From assembly GCA_900465915.1 (NCBI GenBank), contig UBKJ01000017.1:248001-312000 (forward strand): a DNA stretch of 64,000 nt, read 5' to 3'. The position numbers were made by a program, and so were the translations under genes. The first letter of the stretch is position 1; each line of letters begins with the position of its first letter. Positions 24,651 through 35,000 of this stretch are shown here, one piece after another. A model generated the notes under the pieces. The model saw only the letters and a list, made by a program, of their open reading frames with translations. It ran no database searches and was not told the origin of the DNA. Source of the stretch: Hyphomicrobiales bacterium. Its GTDB lineage: Bacteria; Pseudomonadota; Alphaproteobacteria; Rhizobiales; Rhizobiaceae.

Positions 24651-25694
24651 TTACGCCAGACCGAAGACTTTGAGGAAGGTCGCGGTGGCCACGACCATGA
24701 ACAGCGAGATCGGCAGGAACACCTTCCAGCCCAGGCGCATCAGCTGGTCGTAGCGGTAACGCGGAACGAAGGCCTTGACCATGGCGAACAGGAAGAAGCA
24801 GAAGCACAGCTTCAGCATGAACCAGATGACGCCCGGCACCCAGTTGAGGACCGCCACGTCCACCGGAGGCAGCCAGCCGCCGAGGAACAGGATGGTCATC
24901 AGGGCGCACATCAGCGTGATCGCCACATATTCGCCGAGGAAGAACAGAAGGAACGGCGTCGACGAATATTCGATCATGTGGCCGGCGACCAGCTCCGATT
25001 CCGCCTCGACCAGGTCGAAGGGCGGGCGGTTGGTCTCGGCCAGCGCCGAGATGAAGAAGATCACGAACATCGGCAGCAGGCAGAGCCAGTTCCAGTCGAG
25101 GAAGGAGGCCGGCAGGCCGAGCTTGGTGCCGAGGCCGGTGTTCTGCGACAGCACGATGTCGGTGAGGTTGAGCGAGCCCGCCGTCAGCAGCACGGTGACG
25201 ATGACGAAGCCGATCGAGACTTCATAGGACACCATCTGCGCCGCCGAGCGCAGCGCGCCGAGGAAGGGATATTTCGAGTTCGACGCCCAGCCGCCCATAA
25301 TCACGCCATAGACCTCGAGCGAGGAGATGGCGAAGATGTAGAGGATGCCGACATTGATGTCGGCGACCGCCCAGCCCTTGTTGACCGGGATCACCGCCCA
25401 GGTGGCCAGCGCCAGCACCGCCGAGACGAAGGGGGCGAGCAGGAACACGCCCTTGTTCGCGCCCGAGGGGATGATCGGCTCCTTGAACACGAACTTGAGC
25501 AAGTCCGCGAAGGCCTGGAACAGGCCCCACGGGCCGACCACGTTGGGGCCGCGGCGAAGCTGCACCGCCGCCCAGATCTTGCGGTCGGCATAAAGCAGGT
25601 AAGCCACGACGATGAGCAAGACAACCAGCAAGACAAGCGACTTGAGCGCGACGATCAGCGCGGGCAAGACGTAGGCTGCAAAAATTCCGTCCAT
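24651..25694 (-). CDS. nuoH: NADH-quinone oxidoreductase subunit H
   Basis: A 347-aa, eight-helix subunit that forms much of the quinone-binding chamber. The conserved [34 protein letters not shown] and [14 protein letters not shown] segments are present. Start ATG 25694 gives the usual MDGIF N-terminus; the longer open frame to 25760 lies within nuoG. Confidence 0.96.
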   Translation of the reverse strand: MDGIFAAYVLPALIVALKSLVLLVVLLIVVAYLLYADRKIWAAVQLRRGPNVVGPWGLFQAFADLLKFVFKEPIIPSGANKGVFLLAPFVSAVLALATWAVIPVNKGWAVADINVGILYIFAISSLEVYGVIMGGWASNSKYPFLGALRSAAQMVSYEVSIGFVIVTVLLTAGSLNLTDIVLSQNTGLGTKLGLPASFLDWNWLCLLPMFVIFFISALAETNRPPFDLVEAESELVAGHMIEYSSTPFLLFFLGEYVAITLMCALMTILFLGGWLPPVDVAVLNWVPGVIWFMLKLCFCFFLFAMVKAFVPRYRYDQLMRLGWKVFLPISLFMVVATATFLKVFGLA

Positions 25695-25714
25695 AGTTCC
25701 GTCTCTCTCTCGCC

Positions 25715-27796
25715 TTACTCTGCCGCCTGCCGGAAGCCGCCGGCCGCGAGCGCCGAGCACTCGGCCATCACGGCCGAAGCGCGGGCGATCGGATTGGTGA
25801 GGTAAAAATCCTTGACCGGCGACCCGAAGGCGCCCTCGCCCGGCGCGGCGGCCTTGGCCGCCAGCGCCACCAGATCGTCGGCGGAAGCGGGCGTCACGGC
25901 GTCGACGGCCAGCATATGCGGATGGTCCGCATAAAGCTTGGCGCGGAGCTGCGCCAGCGAATCGAACGGCAGGCGCTTGCCCAGAACGTCCGACAGCGCG
26001 CGCAGGATCGCCCAGTCCTCCTTGGCCTCGCCCGGCGCGAAGCCGGCGCGGGCGCCCATCTGCACCCGGCCCTCGGTGTTGAGCCAGATGCCGGACTTCT
26101 CCGTATAGGCCGCGCCCGGCAGGATGACGTCGGCCGCGTGCGCGCCGGCGTCGCCATGGGTGCCGATATAGACGACGAAGCTCGAACCCTTCTTCGACAT
26201 GTCGAGCTCGTCCGCGCCGAGCAGGAAGACGACGTCGAGCGCGCCCAGCATGTCGCGGGCCGCCTTGCCGCCCTCGCCCGGCACGAAGCCGAGGTCGAGC
26301 GCGCCGACGCGCGAGGCCGCCGTATGCAGGACCGAGAAGCCGTTCCAGCCGTCCTTGATCGCGCCGACGTCCTGCGCCAGCCTGGCGGCGGCGGCGAGGA
26401 TCGCCGCGCCGTTGTCGCCCGTGAGCGCGCCCTGGCCGACGACGATCAGCGGACGCTCGGCCTTGGCGAGCACGTCGCGGAAGGCGTTCTTGCCGGCGGC
26501 GAGCTGGCCGAGCGTGTCCGCGCCCGCGCCGAGATAGTCATGCTCGTAGCGCAGCTCGGCGCGTTCGCCGATCAAAGCGATCGGGAAATTGCCCATGCGC
26601 TGGCGCTTGCGGATGCGGGCGTTGAGCACCGCCGCCTCGACGCGCGGATTGGAGCCGATGATCAGGAGAGCGTCAGCGTTTTCAATGCCTTCGATCGTCG
26701 TGTTGAAAAGATAGGTCGCGCGGCCGAGCGCCGGGTCGAGCGCCGCGCCGTCCTGGCGGCAATCGGTGCTGGCCGAGCCGAGCGAGGCCATCAGGCCCTT
26801 GAGCGCGTAGATCTCCTCGACCGAGGCGAGGTCGCCCGCCACCGCGCCGATGCGGTCGGCGGAGGTCGCCGAAACCTTGGCCGCGATGGCGGCGAAGGCT
26901 TCCGGCCAGCTCACGGCGACCAGGCGGCCGTCCTTGCGGACATAGGGCCGGTCGAGGCGCTGCGTGCGTAGGCCGTCCCAGATGAAGCGAGTCTTGTCGG
27001 AGATCCACTCCTCGTTCACGGCCTCGTTGACGCGCGGCATGATGCGCATCACTTCGCGGCCGCGCGTGTCGACGCGGATGTTGGAGCCGACCGCGTCCAT
27101 GACGTCGATGGTCTCGGTCTTGGTCAATTCCCACGGGCGCGCCTGGAAGGCGTAGGGACGCGAGGTCAGCGCGCCGACCGGGCAGAGGTCGATGACGTTG
27201 CCCTGCAGTTCCGAGGTCATGGCGCGTTCGAGATAGGTGGTGATCTCGGCGTCCTCGCCGCGGCCGATGAGGCCGAGCTCGGAAATGCCGGCCACCTCGG
27301 TGGTGAAGCGGACGCAGCGCGTGCAATGGATGCAGCGCGTCATCACCGTCTTGACCAGCGGGCCGATATATTTGTTCTCGACGGCGCGCTTGTTCTCGCG
27401 ATAGCGCGAGCCGTCGGTGCCGAAGGCCATGGCCTGGTCCTGCAGATCGCATTCGCCGCCCTGGTCGCAGATCGGGCAGTCGAGCGGATGGTTGATGAGC
27501 AGGAACTCCATCACGCCTTCGCGGGCCTTCTTGACCATCGGCGTGTTGGTGAAGATTTCCGGCGCCTCGCCGTTCGGGCCGGGGCGCAGGTCGCGCACGC
27601 CCATGGCGCAGGAGGCCGCCGGCTTCGGCGGTCCGCCCTTCACCTCGACCAGGCACATACGGCAGTTTCCGGCGATGGAAAGCCGTTCATGGAAACAGAA
27701 ACGCGGCACTTCCGCGCCGGCGGCTTCGGCGGCCTGAAGGAGCGTATAGTGATCGGGAACCTCGATCTCCGTGCCGTCAACCTTGATCTTTGCCAT
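25715..27796 (-). CDS. nuoG: NADH-quinone oxidoreductase subunit G
   Basis: A 693-aa iron-sulfur subunit. N-terminal 2Fe-2S ferredoxin domain ([19 protein letters not shown]), then a HxxxCxxC-type cluster ([18 protein letters not shown]), a third cluster set ([11 protein letters not shown]), and a C-terminal molybdopterin-oxidoreductase-like domain that has no Mo cofactor in complex I. Start at ATG 27796 ([15 protein letters not shown]) gives the standard N-terminus; the frame is open to 27841. Confidence 0.96.
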   Translation of the reverse strand: MAKIKVDGTEIEVPDHYTLLQAAEAAGAEVPRFCFHERLSIAGNCRMCLVEVKGGPPKPAASCAMGVRDLRPGPNGEAPEIFTNTPMVKKAREGVMEFLLINHPLDCPICDQGGECDLQDQAMAFGTDGSRYRENKRAVENKYIGPLVKTVMTRCIHCTRCVRFTTEVAGISELGLIGRGEDAEITTYLERAMTSELQGNVIDLCPVGALTSRPYAFQARPWELTKTETIDVMDAVGSNIRVDTRGREVMRIMPRVNEAVNEEWISDKTRFIWDGLRTQRLDRPYVRKDGRLVAVSWPEAFAAIAAKVSATSADRIGAVAGDLASVEEIYALKGLMASLGSASTDCRQDGAALDPALGRATYLFNTTIEGIENADALLIIGSNPRVEAAVLNARIRKRQRMGNFPIALIGERAELRYEHDYLGAGADTLGQLAAGKNAFRDVLAKAERPLIVVGQGALTGDNGAAILAAAARLAQDVGAIKDGWNGFSVLHTAASRVGALDLGFVPGEGGKAARDMLGALDVVFLLGADELDMSKKGSSFVVYIGTHGDAGAHAADVILPGAAYTEKSGIWLNTEGRVQMGARAGFAPGEAKEDWAILRALSDVLGKRLPFDSLAQLRAKLYADHPHMLAVDAVTPASADDLVALAAKAAAPGEGAFGSPVKDFYLTNPIARASAVMAECSALAAGGFRQAAE

Positions 27797-27881
27797 CGCT
27801 TGTCCAAACCTGCGGCTTTGGCCGCATCTTCCAGATGTCAAACTCTTCGCGCCCGCCCCTCAAAGGGCGGGCCAGCGCAAC

Positions 27882-29189
27882 TCACTCGGCCGCTTCGAGC
27901 CGGATGTTGCGGCTCTGCACGGCGTTGCGCGTATAATCGTCGATCCGCTTCTCGATTTCCGGACGGAAATTGCGGATCAGGCCCTGAACCGGCCATGCGG
28001 CGGCGTCGCCCAGCGCGCAGATCGTGTGACCCTCGATCTGCTTGGTGACGTCGAGCAGCATGTCGATCTCGCGCTTCTGCGCATTGCCCTTGACCATGCG
28101 CTCCATCACGCGCCACATCCAGCCGGTGCCTTCGCGGCACGGCGTGCACTGGCCGCAGCTCTCATGCTTGAAGAAGGCCGACAGGCGGGCGATCGCCTTG
28201 ATGATGTCGGTCGACTTGTCCATGACGATCAGGCCGCCGGTGCCGAAGGACGACTTGACCTCGCGCATGCCGTCGAAGTCCATGACGGCGTCCATCATGT
28301 TCTCCGCCTTGACGACCGGGCAGGACGCGCCGCCGGGGATGACGGCGAGCAGGTTGTCCCAGCCGCCGCGGATGCCGCCGGCGTGCTTCTCGATCAGCTC
28401 GCGGAAGGGAATGCCGAGGCCTTCCTCCACCACGCAAGGCGTGTTCACGTGGCCCGAAATCTGGAACAGCTTGGTGCCGACGTTGTTCGGGCGGCCGATG
28501 GAGGAGAACCAGGCCGCGCCGCGGCGCAGGATCGTCGGCGACACGGCGATGGATTCGACGTTGTTGACCGTGGTCGGGCAGCCGTAGAGGCCCATATTGG
28601 CCGGGAACGGCGGCTTGAGGCGCGGCTGGCCCTTCTTGCCCTCGAGGCTTTCGAGCAGCGCCGTCTCCTCGCCGCAGATATAGGCGCCGGCGCCGTGATG
28701 CAGGAATATGTCCATATCCCAGCCGCACGTGTTGTCCTTGCCGAGAAGCCCGGCGTCGTAGCATTCGTCGATGGCCGCCTGCAGCGCCTCGCGCTCGCGC
28801 ATGAACTCGCCGCGCAGGTAGATATAGGCGGTGTGCGCGCCCATGGCGCAGCCGGCGATGACGCAGCCCTCGATCAGCGTGTGCGGATCGTGGCGCATGA
28901 TCTCGCGATCCTTGCAGGTGCCGGGCTCGGATTCGTCGGCGTTGACGACGAGGTAATGCGGACGGCCGTCGCTCTGCTTGGGCATGAACGACCATTTGAG
29001 GCCGGTCGGGAAGCCGGCGCCGCCGCGGCCGCGCAGGCCCGAGGCCTTCATCTCGTCGATGATCCAGTCGCGGCCGCGATCGATCAGGCCGCGCGTGTTG
29101 TCCCACGCGCCGCGCGACATCGCGCCCTTGAGCGAACGGTCCCTGAAGCCATAAATATTGGTGAAGATGCGATCTTTATCAGCCAGCAT
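27882..29189 (-). CDS. nuoF: NADH-quinone oxidoreductase subunit F
   Basis: A 435-aa NADH- and FMN-binding subunit. Seen: [17 protein letters not shown] (NADH/FMN glycine-rich motif), [21 protein letters not shown], and the C-terminal N3 cluster motif [14 protein letters not shown]. Start of electron flow in complex I. It lies 85 bp upstream of nuoG. Confidence 0.97.
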   Translation of the reverse strand: MLADKDRIFTNIYGFRDRSLKGAMSRGAWDNTRGLIDRGRDWIIDEMKASGLRGRGGAGFPTGLKWSFMPKQSDGRPHYLVVNADESEPGTCKDREIMRHDPHTLIEGCVIAGCAMGAHTAYIYLRGEFMREREALQAAIDECYDAGLLGKDNTCGWDMDIFLHHGAGAYICGEETALLESLEGKKGQPRLKPPFPANMGLYGCPTTVNNVESIAVSPTILRRGAAWFSSIGRPNNVGTKLFQISGHVNTPCVVEEGLGIPFRELIEKHAGGIRGGWDNLLAVIPGGASCPVVKAENMMDAVMDFDGMREVKSSFGTGGLIVMDKSTDIIKAIARLSAFFKHESCGQCTPCREGTGWMWRVMERMVKGNAQKREIDMLLDVTKQIEGHTICALGDAAAWPVQGLIRNFRPEIEKRIDDYTRNAVQSRNIRLEAAE

Positions 29190-29233
29190 GTCTCACCTGT
29201 TTCCGTTTTCGTTTGTCTTTGCCGAGAAGATCA

Positions 29234-30391
29234 TCATACCGGTTTCTTTCCGAACACCCGGACATATTCCTCGACCCCGCCCTTGGCCAGCGCCTCGGCC
29301 TGCCTGACCCAGTCCTCGCGCTCGATGCGGCCGTGGAAGCTCAGATAATGGTCCACCCATTCGCGCTCCGGCTTCTGCCAGGAGGCCACCTGCCTGTAGG
29401 TGAAGACGCCCAGATCGTGCAGGATCGCCTCGGTCTTGGGGCCGACGCCTGAGATGAGCTTGAGGTCGTCGATCTTCTCCGGACGCTCCATCGCCGCCGG
29501 GCGATCGGCGTCGTCGAGCGACGGCTTCGACTTCACGTCCGCCGAGGCGGCCTTCTCCGCGGCGGGCGGCGCCTTGACGTCCGAGGGCGTCTTGAGCGCC
29601 GGCGCGGTTTCGGGCGCGTCGGTCACGGGCTTGGCGGCGTTGGACGGCGGCACGCTCGCGGCTTCCGCCTTGGCTTTCGCGTCCGCTTCGGCCTTCGCCT
29701 TGGCTTCCGCCTCGGCCTTGGCCTTCGCGGCGGCGGCGTCCGACGCCTTGCGCGTCTCGAGCCCGATCTGCTTGTAGTCGAGGTCTTCGGTCAGCGAGGT
29801 CAGGCCGTTGATCGGCTCGCTCGTCTTGCGGCCGTCCTGCGGGCCCGGCTTGACCGTGTCGCCCTTGCCGGCCTCGAAGGCGTCGATGATCTCTTCCAGC
29901 CGCTCCGGCGTCAGGTCCTCATAGGCGTCCTTGAAGATCATAACCATCGGCGCGTTGGCGCAGGCGCCCTGGCACTCGACCTCTTCCCACGACAGGGTGC
30001 CGTCGGCGTTGAGCTCGAACGGGTCGTGGTGGATCTTGTGACGGCAGACCTCCATCAGCGCTTCCGAGCCGCGCAGCATGCAGGGCGTGGTGCCGCAGAC
30101 CTGGATATGGGCGCGCGTGCCGACGGGCTTCAACTGGAACTGCGTATAGAAGGTCGCGACTTCCAGCACGCGGATCAGCGGCATGTCGAGCATCGCGGCG
30201 ACGTGCTCGATCGCGGGCTTGGTCACCCAGCCTTCCTGTTCCTGCGCGCGCATCAGCAGCGGGATCACCGCCGACTGCTGGCGGCCGGCCGGGTATTTTG
30301 CAATCGTCTTCTGCGCCCAGGCCTGATTTTCCGCGCTGAACGCGAAAGCGGCCGGCTGGACGGCGTCATCTGCAAGACGGCGAACGGACAT
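29234..30391 (-). CDS. nuoE: NADH-quinone oxidoreductase subunit E with C-terminal extension
   Basis: A 385-aa protein. Residues 1-190 are a normal thioredoxin-like NuoE with the 2Fe-2S cysteines in QVCGTTPCMLRG and EVECQGACANAPM. After it comes an Ala/Lys/Glu-rich coiled linker (about 200-300) and a C-terminal domain with LKLISGVGPKTEAILHDLG, a helix-hairpin-helix-like motif seen in other rhizobial NuoE proteins and in fused or stand-alone DUF-type proteins. E. coli NuoE is 166 aa. The start overlaps the nuoD stop by 1 bp (TGATG). Confidence 0.94.
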   Translation of the reverse strand: MSVRRLADDAVQPAAFAFSAENQAWAQKTIAKYPAGRQQSAVIPLLMRAQEQEGWVTKPAIEHVAAMLDMPLIRVLEVATFYTQFQLKPVGTRAHIQVCGTTPCMLRGSEALMEVCRHKIHHDPFELNADGTLSWEEVECQGACANAPMVMIFKDAYEDLTPERLEEIIDAFEAGKGDTVKPGPQDGRKTSEPINGLTSLTEDLDYKQIGLETRKASDAAAAKAKAEAEAKAKAEADAKAKAEAASVPPSNAAKPVTDAPETAPALKTPSDVKAPPAAEKAASADVKSKPSLDDADRPAAMERPEKIDDLKLISGVGPKTEAILHDLGVFTYRQVASWQKPEREWVDHYLSFHGRIEREDWVRQAEALAKGGVEEYVRVFGKKPV

Positions 30392-31581
30392 CAGCGGTCA
30401 ACCTCACCAAACACAATATCGAGCGAGCCGAGGATTGCCGACACGTCGGCCAGCATGTGGCCGCGGCACAGGAAATCCATGGCCTGGAGATGGGCGAAGC
30501 CCGGGGCGCGCAGCTTGCAGCGATAGGGCTTGTTGGAGCCATCCGAAACCAGATAGACGCCGAACTCGCCCTTCGGCGCTTCCACCGCGGCGTAAACCTC
30601 ACCGGCCGGCACGTGATAGCCTTCCGTGTAAAGCTTGAAGTGATGGATGAGCGCCTCCATCGAGCGCTTCATCTCGCCGCGCTTGGGCGGCACGATCTTG
30701 TGGTCGGCGTTCGACACCGGGCCGACGCGCTCCTTGCCCAAAAGCAGGTCGACGCACTGGCGCATGATGCGCGCCGACTGGCGCATCTCTTCCATGCGGA
30801 TCAGGTAGCGGTCGTAGCAGTCGCCGTTCTTGCCGATCGGAATGTCGAACTCCATCTCGGAATAGCATTCGTAGGGCTGCGACTTGCGCAGGTCCCAGGC
30901 CGCGCCCGAGCCGCGCACCATGACGCCCGAGAAGCCCCAGGCCCAGGCGTCGTCCAGCGACACCACGCCGATGTCGACGTTGCGCTGCTTGAAGATGCGG
31001 TTGGGCGTGATGAGGTCGTCGAGATTCTTCAGCGTGACGAAGAACGGGTCGATCCACTTGCCGATATCCTCGACGAGCTGGTCGGGAATGTCCTGGTGGA
31101 CGCCGCCGGGGCGGAAATAGGCGGCGTGCATGCGCGCGCCGCAGGCGCGTTCATAGAACACCATCAGCTTCTCGCGCTCCTCGAAGCCCCAGAGCGGCGG
31201 CGTCAGCGCGCCCACGTCCATGGCCTGGGTGGTGACGTTGAGGAGATGGTTCAGGATGCGGCCGATTTCCGAATAGAGCACGCGGATGACCTGGCCGCGC
31301 TTCGGCACGTCGATGCCGAGCAGGCGTTCGACGGCGAGCGCGTAGGCGTGCTCCTGGTTCATCGGCGCGACGTAGTCGAGGCGGTCGAGATAGGGCACGG
31401 CCTGAAGATAGGTCTTGGCCTCCATCAGCTTCTCGGTGCCGCGATGCAGCAGGCCGATATGCGGATCGACGCGGTCGACCACCTCGCCGTCCAGTTCCAG
31501 CACCAGACGCAGTACGCCGTGCGCCGCCGGATGCTGCGGGCCGAAGTTGATATTGAAATTGCGGACCTGAGTCTCAGCCAT
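30391..31581 (-). CDS. nuoD: NADH-quinone oxidoreductase subunit D
   Basis: A 396-aa 49-kDa-type subunit, related to the NiFe-hydrogenase large subunit, that lines the quinone site. Begins [20 protein letters not shown] (quinone-site His and preceding residues) and ends with the conserved C-terminal IVFGEVDR. Overlaps nuoE by 1 bp downstream. Confidence 0.97.
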   Translation of the reverse strand: MAETQVRNFNINFGPQHPAAHGVLRLVLELDGEVVDRVDPHIGLLHRGTEKLMEAKTYLQAVPYLDRLDYVAPMNQEHAYALAVERLLGIDVPKRGQVIRVLYSEIGRILNHLLNVTTQAMDVGALTPPLWGFEEREKLMVFYERACGARMHAAYFRPGGVHQDIPDQLVEDIGKWIDPFFVTLKNLDDLITPNRIFKQRNVDIGVVSLDDAWAWGFSGVMVRGSGAAWDLRKSQPYECYSEMEFDIPIGKNGDCYDRYLIRMEEMRQSARIMRQCVDLLLGKERVGPVSNADHKIVPPKRGEMKRSMEALIHHFKLYTEGYHVPAGEVYAAVEAPKGEFGVYLVSDGSNKPYRCKLRAPGFAHLQAMDFLCRGHMLADVSAILGSLDIVFGEVDR

Positions 31582-31777
31582 GTTCAGCTTCCTGTTTGGC
31601 TGCCAGCGCCGTCCGGGCGGCCGCGCCGGTCAACGGGCGGCTCCTGTCGGCGAATGCGTCATTGGCGGGCTTGTGGGCGGCGGAGGGACGGCGGGCGAAA
31701 CGCGCGGAACCATGGCCGGAGACGGCCATCGCCGGCGCGCCCAAAATTCCACTATGTCCCGCGCCCTCGCCCATCAT
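31574..31777 (-). CDS. Possible 67-aa protein between nuoC and nuoD
   Basis: The ATG directly follows the nuoC stop codon (TGAATG) and the frame ends 8 bp inside nuoD, so it could be translated by reinitiation. The product is Ala/Gly/Arg-rich with no hydrophobic core or known motif and has no ribosome binding site of its own. It fills an otherwise 196-bp gap in a compact operon. It may be a real small protein or just an open frame in GC-rich DNA. Confidence 0.3.
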   Translation of the reverse strand: MMGEGAGHSGILGAPAMAVSGHGSARFARRPSAAHKPANDAFADRSRPLTGAAARTALAAKQEAEHG

Positions 31778-32386
31778 TCAGTTCGCCTTGGCCTTCTCGT
31801 CGCCGGGCAGGACGTAGTCGGTCCCTTCCCAGGGCGAGAGGAAGTCGAAATTGCGGAATTCCTGGCGCAGCTCCACCGGCTGGTAGACGACGCGCTTCAG
31901 CTCGTCGCTGTAGCGCACCTCCACGAAGCCCGTGAGCGGAAAGTCCTTGCGCAGCGGATAGCCCTCGAAACCGTAATCGGTCAGCAGGCGGCGCAGGTCC
32001 GGATGGCCGGAGAACAGCACGCCGTACATGTCGTAGGTCTCGCGCTCGTACCATTCCGCGCCGACGAAGACGGCGGTGGCGGACGGCACCATCGTATCCT
32101 CGTCCGCCTGGACCTTGACGCGGATGCGCAGGTTCTGCGTCGGGGACATGAGCTGGTAGACCACGTCGAAACGTTTTTCACGCTGCGGATAATCGACGCC
32201 GGAAATGTCCGTCAGGTTGACGAAGCGGCACTGCACGTCGTCGCGCAGGAAGGCCAGCACCTTGAGAACGCTTTCGGGCGTGGCGTGCAGCGTCAGCTCG
32301 CCATAGGCCAGCGCGGCGTCCTCGACGGCGTCGCCGAGGCGCTCCCTGATATAGGCGGAAAGTTCACCGAGAGCTTCTTCGCTCAT
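31778..32386 (-). CDS. nuoC: NADH-quinone oxidoreductase subunit C
   Basis: A 202-aa 30-kDa-type subunit of the peripheral arm. Contains the signature [20 protein letters not shown] and [18 protein letters not shown]. It is separate from NuoD here, unlike the NuoCD fusion of E. coli. Confidence 0.97.
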   Translation of the reverse strand: MSEEALGELSAYIRERLGDAVEDAALAYGELTLHATPESVLKVLAFLRDDVQCRFVNLTDISGVDYPQREKRFDVVYQLMSPTQNLRIRVKVQADEDTMVPSATAVFVGAEWYERETYDMYGVLFSGHPDLRRLLTDYGFEGYPLRKDFPLTGFVEVRYSDELKRVVYQPVELRQEFRNFDFLSPWEGTDYVLPGDEKAKAN

Positions 32387-32410
32387 GATATCAATGTCCT
32401 TTCTTCGGCC

Positions 32411-32986
32411 TCAGCGCTCGATCGTGCCGGTGCGGCGGATCTTCTTCTGAAGAAGAAGAATGCCGTAGAGCAGCGCTTCGGCGGTCGGCGGGCAGCCCGG
32501 GACATAGATGTCCACCGGCACCACGCGGTCGCAGCCGCGCACCACCGAATAGGAATAGTGGTAGTAGCCGCCGCCATTGGCGCAGGAGCCCATCGAGATG
32601 ACGTAGCGCGGCTCGGGCATCTGGTCGTAGACCTTGCGCAGCGCCGGGGCCATCTTGTTGGTGAGCGTGCCCGCGACGATCATCACGTCCGACTGGCGCG
32701 GCGAGGCGCGCGGCGCGATGCCGAAGCGCTCGGCGTCATAGCGCGGCATGGAGATATGCATCATCTCCACGGCGCAGCAGGCGAGGCCGAAGGTCATCCA
32801 CATCAGCGAGCCGGTGCGCGCCCAGGTGATCAGCGCGTCGGCGGAGGTGACGAGAAAGCCCTTGTCGGACAGTTCGCTGTTGAGATCGTTGAAGAAGGCG
32901 TCGTCGGCGCCCACCGGCTTGCCGGTGCGCGGGTCGAGAATGCCCTTGGGTTGCGGAGCCACGAGCGTGTTGCCGGTCAATCCCAT
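32411..32986 (-). CDS. nuoB: NADH-quinone oxidoreductase subunit B
   Basis: A 191-aa subunit carrying cluster N2, the last cluster before quinone. The adjacent cysteine pair in [12 protein letters not shown] and the later [11 protein letters not shown] and [14 protein letters not shown] cysteines are all present. ATG 32986 has a strong AAGGAG at 8 nt and gives the usual MGLTGNT start, so I prefer it to the in-frame ATG at 33007; it overlaps the nuoA end by 10 bp. Confidence 0.97.
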   Translation of the reverse strand: MGLTGNTLVAPQPKGILDPRTGKPVGADDAFFNDLNSELSDKGFLVTSADALITWARTGSLMWMTFGLACCAVEMMHISMPRYDAERFGIAPRASPRQSDVMIVAGTLTNKMAPALRKVYDQMPEPRYVISMGSCANGGGYYHYSYSVVRGCDRVVPVDIYVPGCPPTAEALLYGILLLQKKIRRTGTIER

Positions 32987-33342
32987 TCCAGCGCTCCTTT
33001 CTTCCATTCATAGATGAAGCCGATGGTCAGGACGCCGAGGAACGTCATCATCGACGCGAAGCCGAACCAGCCGATCTTGCTGAACGAAACGGCCCACGGG
33101 AACAGGAACGCCACCTCGAGGTCGAAGATGATGAAGAGAATCGACACCAGGTAGAAGCGGATGTCGAACTTCATGCGCGCATCGTCGAAGGCGTTGAAGC
33201 CGCATTCGTAGGCGGACAGCTTTTCCGGGTCGGGCTGCCTATACGCGACCAGAAACGGCGCAACCAGAAGGGCCACGCCGATGACGATCGCGATACCGAG
33301 GAATATGACTATCGGCAGATAAGAACTCAAAAGCTCGTTCAT
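32977..33342 (-). CDS. nuoA: NADH-quinone oxidoreductase subunit A
   Basis: A 121-aa, three-helix subunit, first gene of the complex I operon. Contains [30 protein letters not shown] (seen in part as [20 protein letters not shown]), which includes the quinone-tunnel loop cysteine. Ribosome binding site AAAAGGATC precedes the ATG. The operon promoter should lie in 33343-33600. Confidence 0.96.
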   Translation of the reverse strand: MNELLSSYLPIVIFLGIAIVIGVALLVAPFLVAYRQPDPEKLSAYECGFNAFDDARMKFDIRFYLVSILFIIFDLEVAFLFPWAVSFSKIGWFGFASMMTFLGVLTIGFIYEWKKGALEWD

Positions 33343-33854
33343 GATCCTTTTTCCGGCTTGAATACGAGGCTATGTCGCCTGTCATAAGCTATTTGAAACT
33401 TACGACCATGCGACACATTGCATCTGTTGCAACCTCGTCGCCCAGAGCAGCTTCAAAAGGCATGCCGTGCGAACTTAAGCGCTTTTCGCCGGGACGGTTA
33501 GCGCAGCAAGCGTTGAAGCGCAACCCCTCCGGCGCGATCAAATAGGCGCGGCGCACATGGTATGGTGAACGCCGCGTCCGCTCCCCCGCGCAGGAGCCCG
33601 TTTTTCAAGCCTATAGCATGGAAAGATCATAATTTCGTGAGGAAAGTGACGAAACGGCGCCCATAAAATTGCGGGATCGAGAATCACTCCGCCCCGCCCT
33701 TTTCGCCTCCCCGCGAAAAATCCGTCCGCTCCCGCGACCGCAAACAGAAAGAAAACCTTCCGGACGCCCACGCAACGCGACGCCTTGCCTTCTGGCGGCC
33801 GACGCATCGGCTATGATCGGGACAGGTCGAAACACGATGGGAAAGGACATCGCC
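33343..33854. other. Intergenic region upstream of nuoA
   Basis: No gene seen. It should carry the complex I operon promoter (minus), but I do not find an unambiguous -35/-10 pair. Confidence 0.4.
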
Positions 33855-33950
33855 ATGGAACATTACGCACTGGTCGGCGGCGATTTCGCGGTGATCGCGT
33901 CCATCGTGTTTTCCGCGGTCTACCTGTCCCGCCGCAAAGCGCCGCGCTAA
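33855..33950 (+). CDS. Possible 31-aa membrane miniprotein
   Basis: ATG at 33855 has AAGGA 8-9 nt upstream. The peptide MEHYALVGGDFAVIASIVFS continues with AVYLS and a basic RRK tail before TAA: one transmembrane helix with a positive C-terminal end, a usual form for small bacterial membrane proteins. An in-frame ATG at 33837 gives a 37-aa form. No family recognised. Confidence 0.45.
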   Translation: MEHYALVGGDFAVIASIVFSAVYLSRRKAPR

Positions 33951-34048
33951 GCGACGGCGGCCTGAAGCGGCCGGCGCGCGACGAAACAGCCGTCTTAAAG
34001 CGCCGCTTGCGCTTCGACATACAATTCATTGAATTTCGGGAAGGAAAA

Positions 34049-34125
34049 TGGCGCGAGTGACGGGGCTCGAACCCGCGACCTCCGGCGTGACAGGCCGGCA
34101 CTCTAACCGACTGAGCTACACCCGC
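34049..34125 (-). tRNA. tRNA-Asp (GTC)
   Basis: Complete cloverleaf on the minus strand: acceptor GCGGGTG/CACTCGC, D-arm GCTCAGTCGGTTAGAGT, anticodon loop CTGTCAC (GTC), T-arm GCGGGTTCGAGCCCCGT, discriminator G and an encoded CCA. Confidence 0.96.
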
Positions 34126-34126
34126 G

Positions 34127-34410
34127 CATTGTTTCCGATCGTCTTTCGCGACCAGGACCGGCGTTTCCGTCCGGCGTGAGCGGTCGTTTAAGTGGTTCTC
34201 CCGCAGCTGTCAAGCGAATGTCATGAAGAAAACCGGGAATCTTCGTTTTCCCAAAAACGAGGGCGTTTCAGCGCCCGATCCCGCCCGCAAACCGCCCGCT
34301 GCAAGCGCCATCGCCGCCTTCCCTCACAAAGAATCTGGCCCTGACTTTTACGCTTGCACTTGAGGGGCGAATTGCCTAAAGGGGCTGTCGGACTGGCTGT
34401 TTGAGCAGTC
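34127..34410. other. Spacer between the two tRNA genes
   Basis: No gene seen; contains the divergent tRNA promoters. Confidence 0.4.
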
Positions 34411-34486
<76 letters not shown>

Positions 34487-34555
34487 TTTTATCCCATTGA
34501 AATTGCTTTATAATTTGCAGAAGTTGACTTCGCGTCGCCCGAGGCGCTTTACCCC

Positions 34556-34591
34556 TAGCAACAGCCTAGCAACTTAGCGCGGCGTAGCAAT
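34556..34591. repeat. TAGCAAC short direct repeats
   Basis: CCTAGCAAC occurs twice with an 11-bp period (34554-34573), followed by TAGCAAT at 34585-34591. Function unknown. Confidence 0.5.
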
Positions 34592-34790
34592 TTAGCGGCG
34601 CAAGCGCGCATTCAATTTCCATATCCCTATGAATCCCGCGTTTTCCCCCGGCAATCATTCGTGCGCCGAGCTATTGCTACCAGCCGCATAACATCTCAAT
34701 AACGTTTTGACTCGCGATTTCCCGGATAGTCCCGTAGCGCCCTGCCCGACCCGGCCTTGAAATAAGCCCTCCGTGGAATCCCGCTCAAGC

Positions 34791-34805
34791 TAGCAACTGT
34801 TGCTA
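34791..34805. repeat. Palindrome TAGCAAC-T-GTTGCTA
   Basis: A perfect 7-bp inverted repeat around a central T, using the same TAGCAAC unit that is repeated 200 bp to the left. It looks like a protein-binding or recombinase site. Confidence 0.5.
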
Positions 34806-34971
34806 ACGCTGCCTCGGCTTTCGCCCGGCGCGGCGGCGCTGGAACGTCTGGCGATGGTCCTAACATCTGCAAGAGAACCAGATAGACGATGCCAAGGCTG
34901 CACGTCATCGTGAAAACCGCACCATCGAGCGCGGAAACGAGGTGAAGACCTATCGTTTCTGACACATATAA

Positions 34972-34997
34972 GAATGGCCCGGATATCCGGGCCATTC
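34972..34997 (-). terminator. Terminator of the Ro60-Y RNA-rtcB operon
   Basis: A perfect 26-nt palindrome (GAATGGCCCGGAT and its complement) begins 4 bp after the rtcB stop and is followed on the minus strand by TTATAT. It probably forms a strong terminator hairpin. Confidence 0.75.
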
Positions 34998-35000
34998 CGT

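Larger units (their letters stand above)
34487..34970. other. Gene-free region after tRNA-Val with TAGCAAC repeats
   Basis: No convincing gene. The region is relatively AT-rich at its start and holds TAGCAAC/T copies at 34556, 34567 and 34585 and a palindromic copy at 34791-34805. It may be a decayed integration boundary. Confidence 0.4.

Noticed and set aside
34696..34995. 99-aa ORF next to rtcB
   Set aside because: It runs through the rtcB terminator palindrome and has no domain; not integrase-like.
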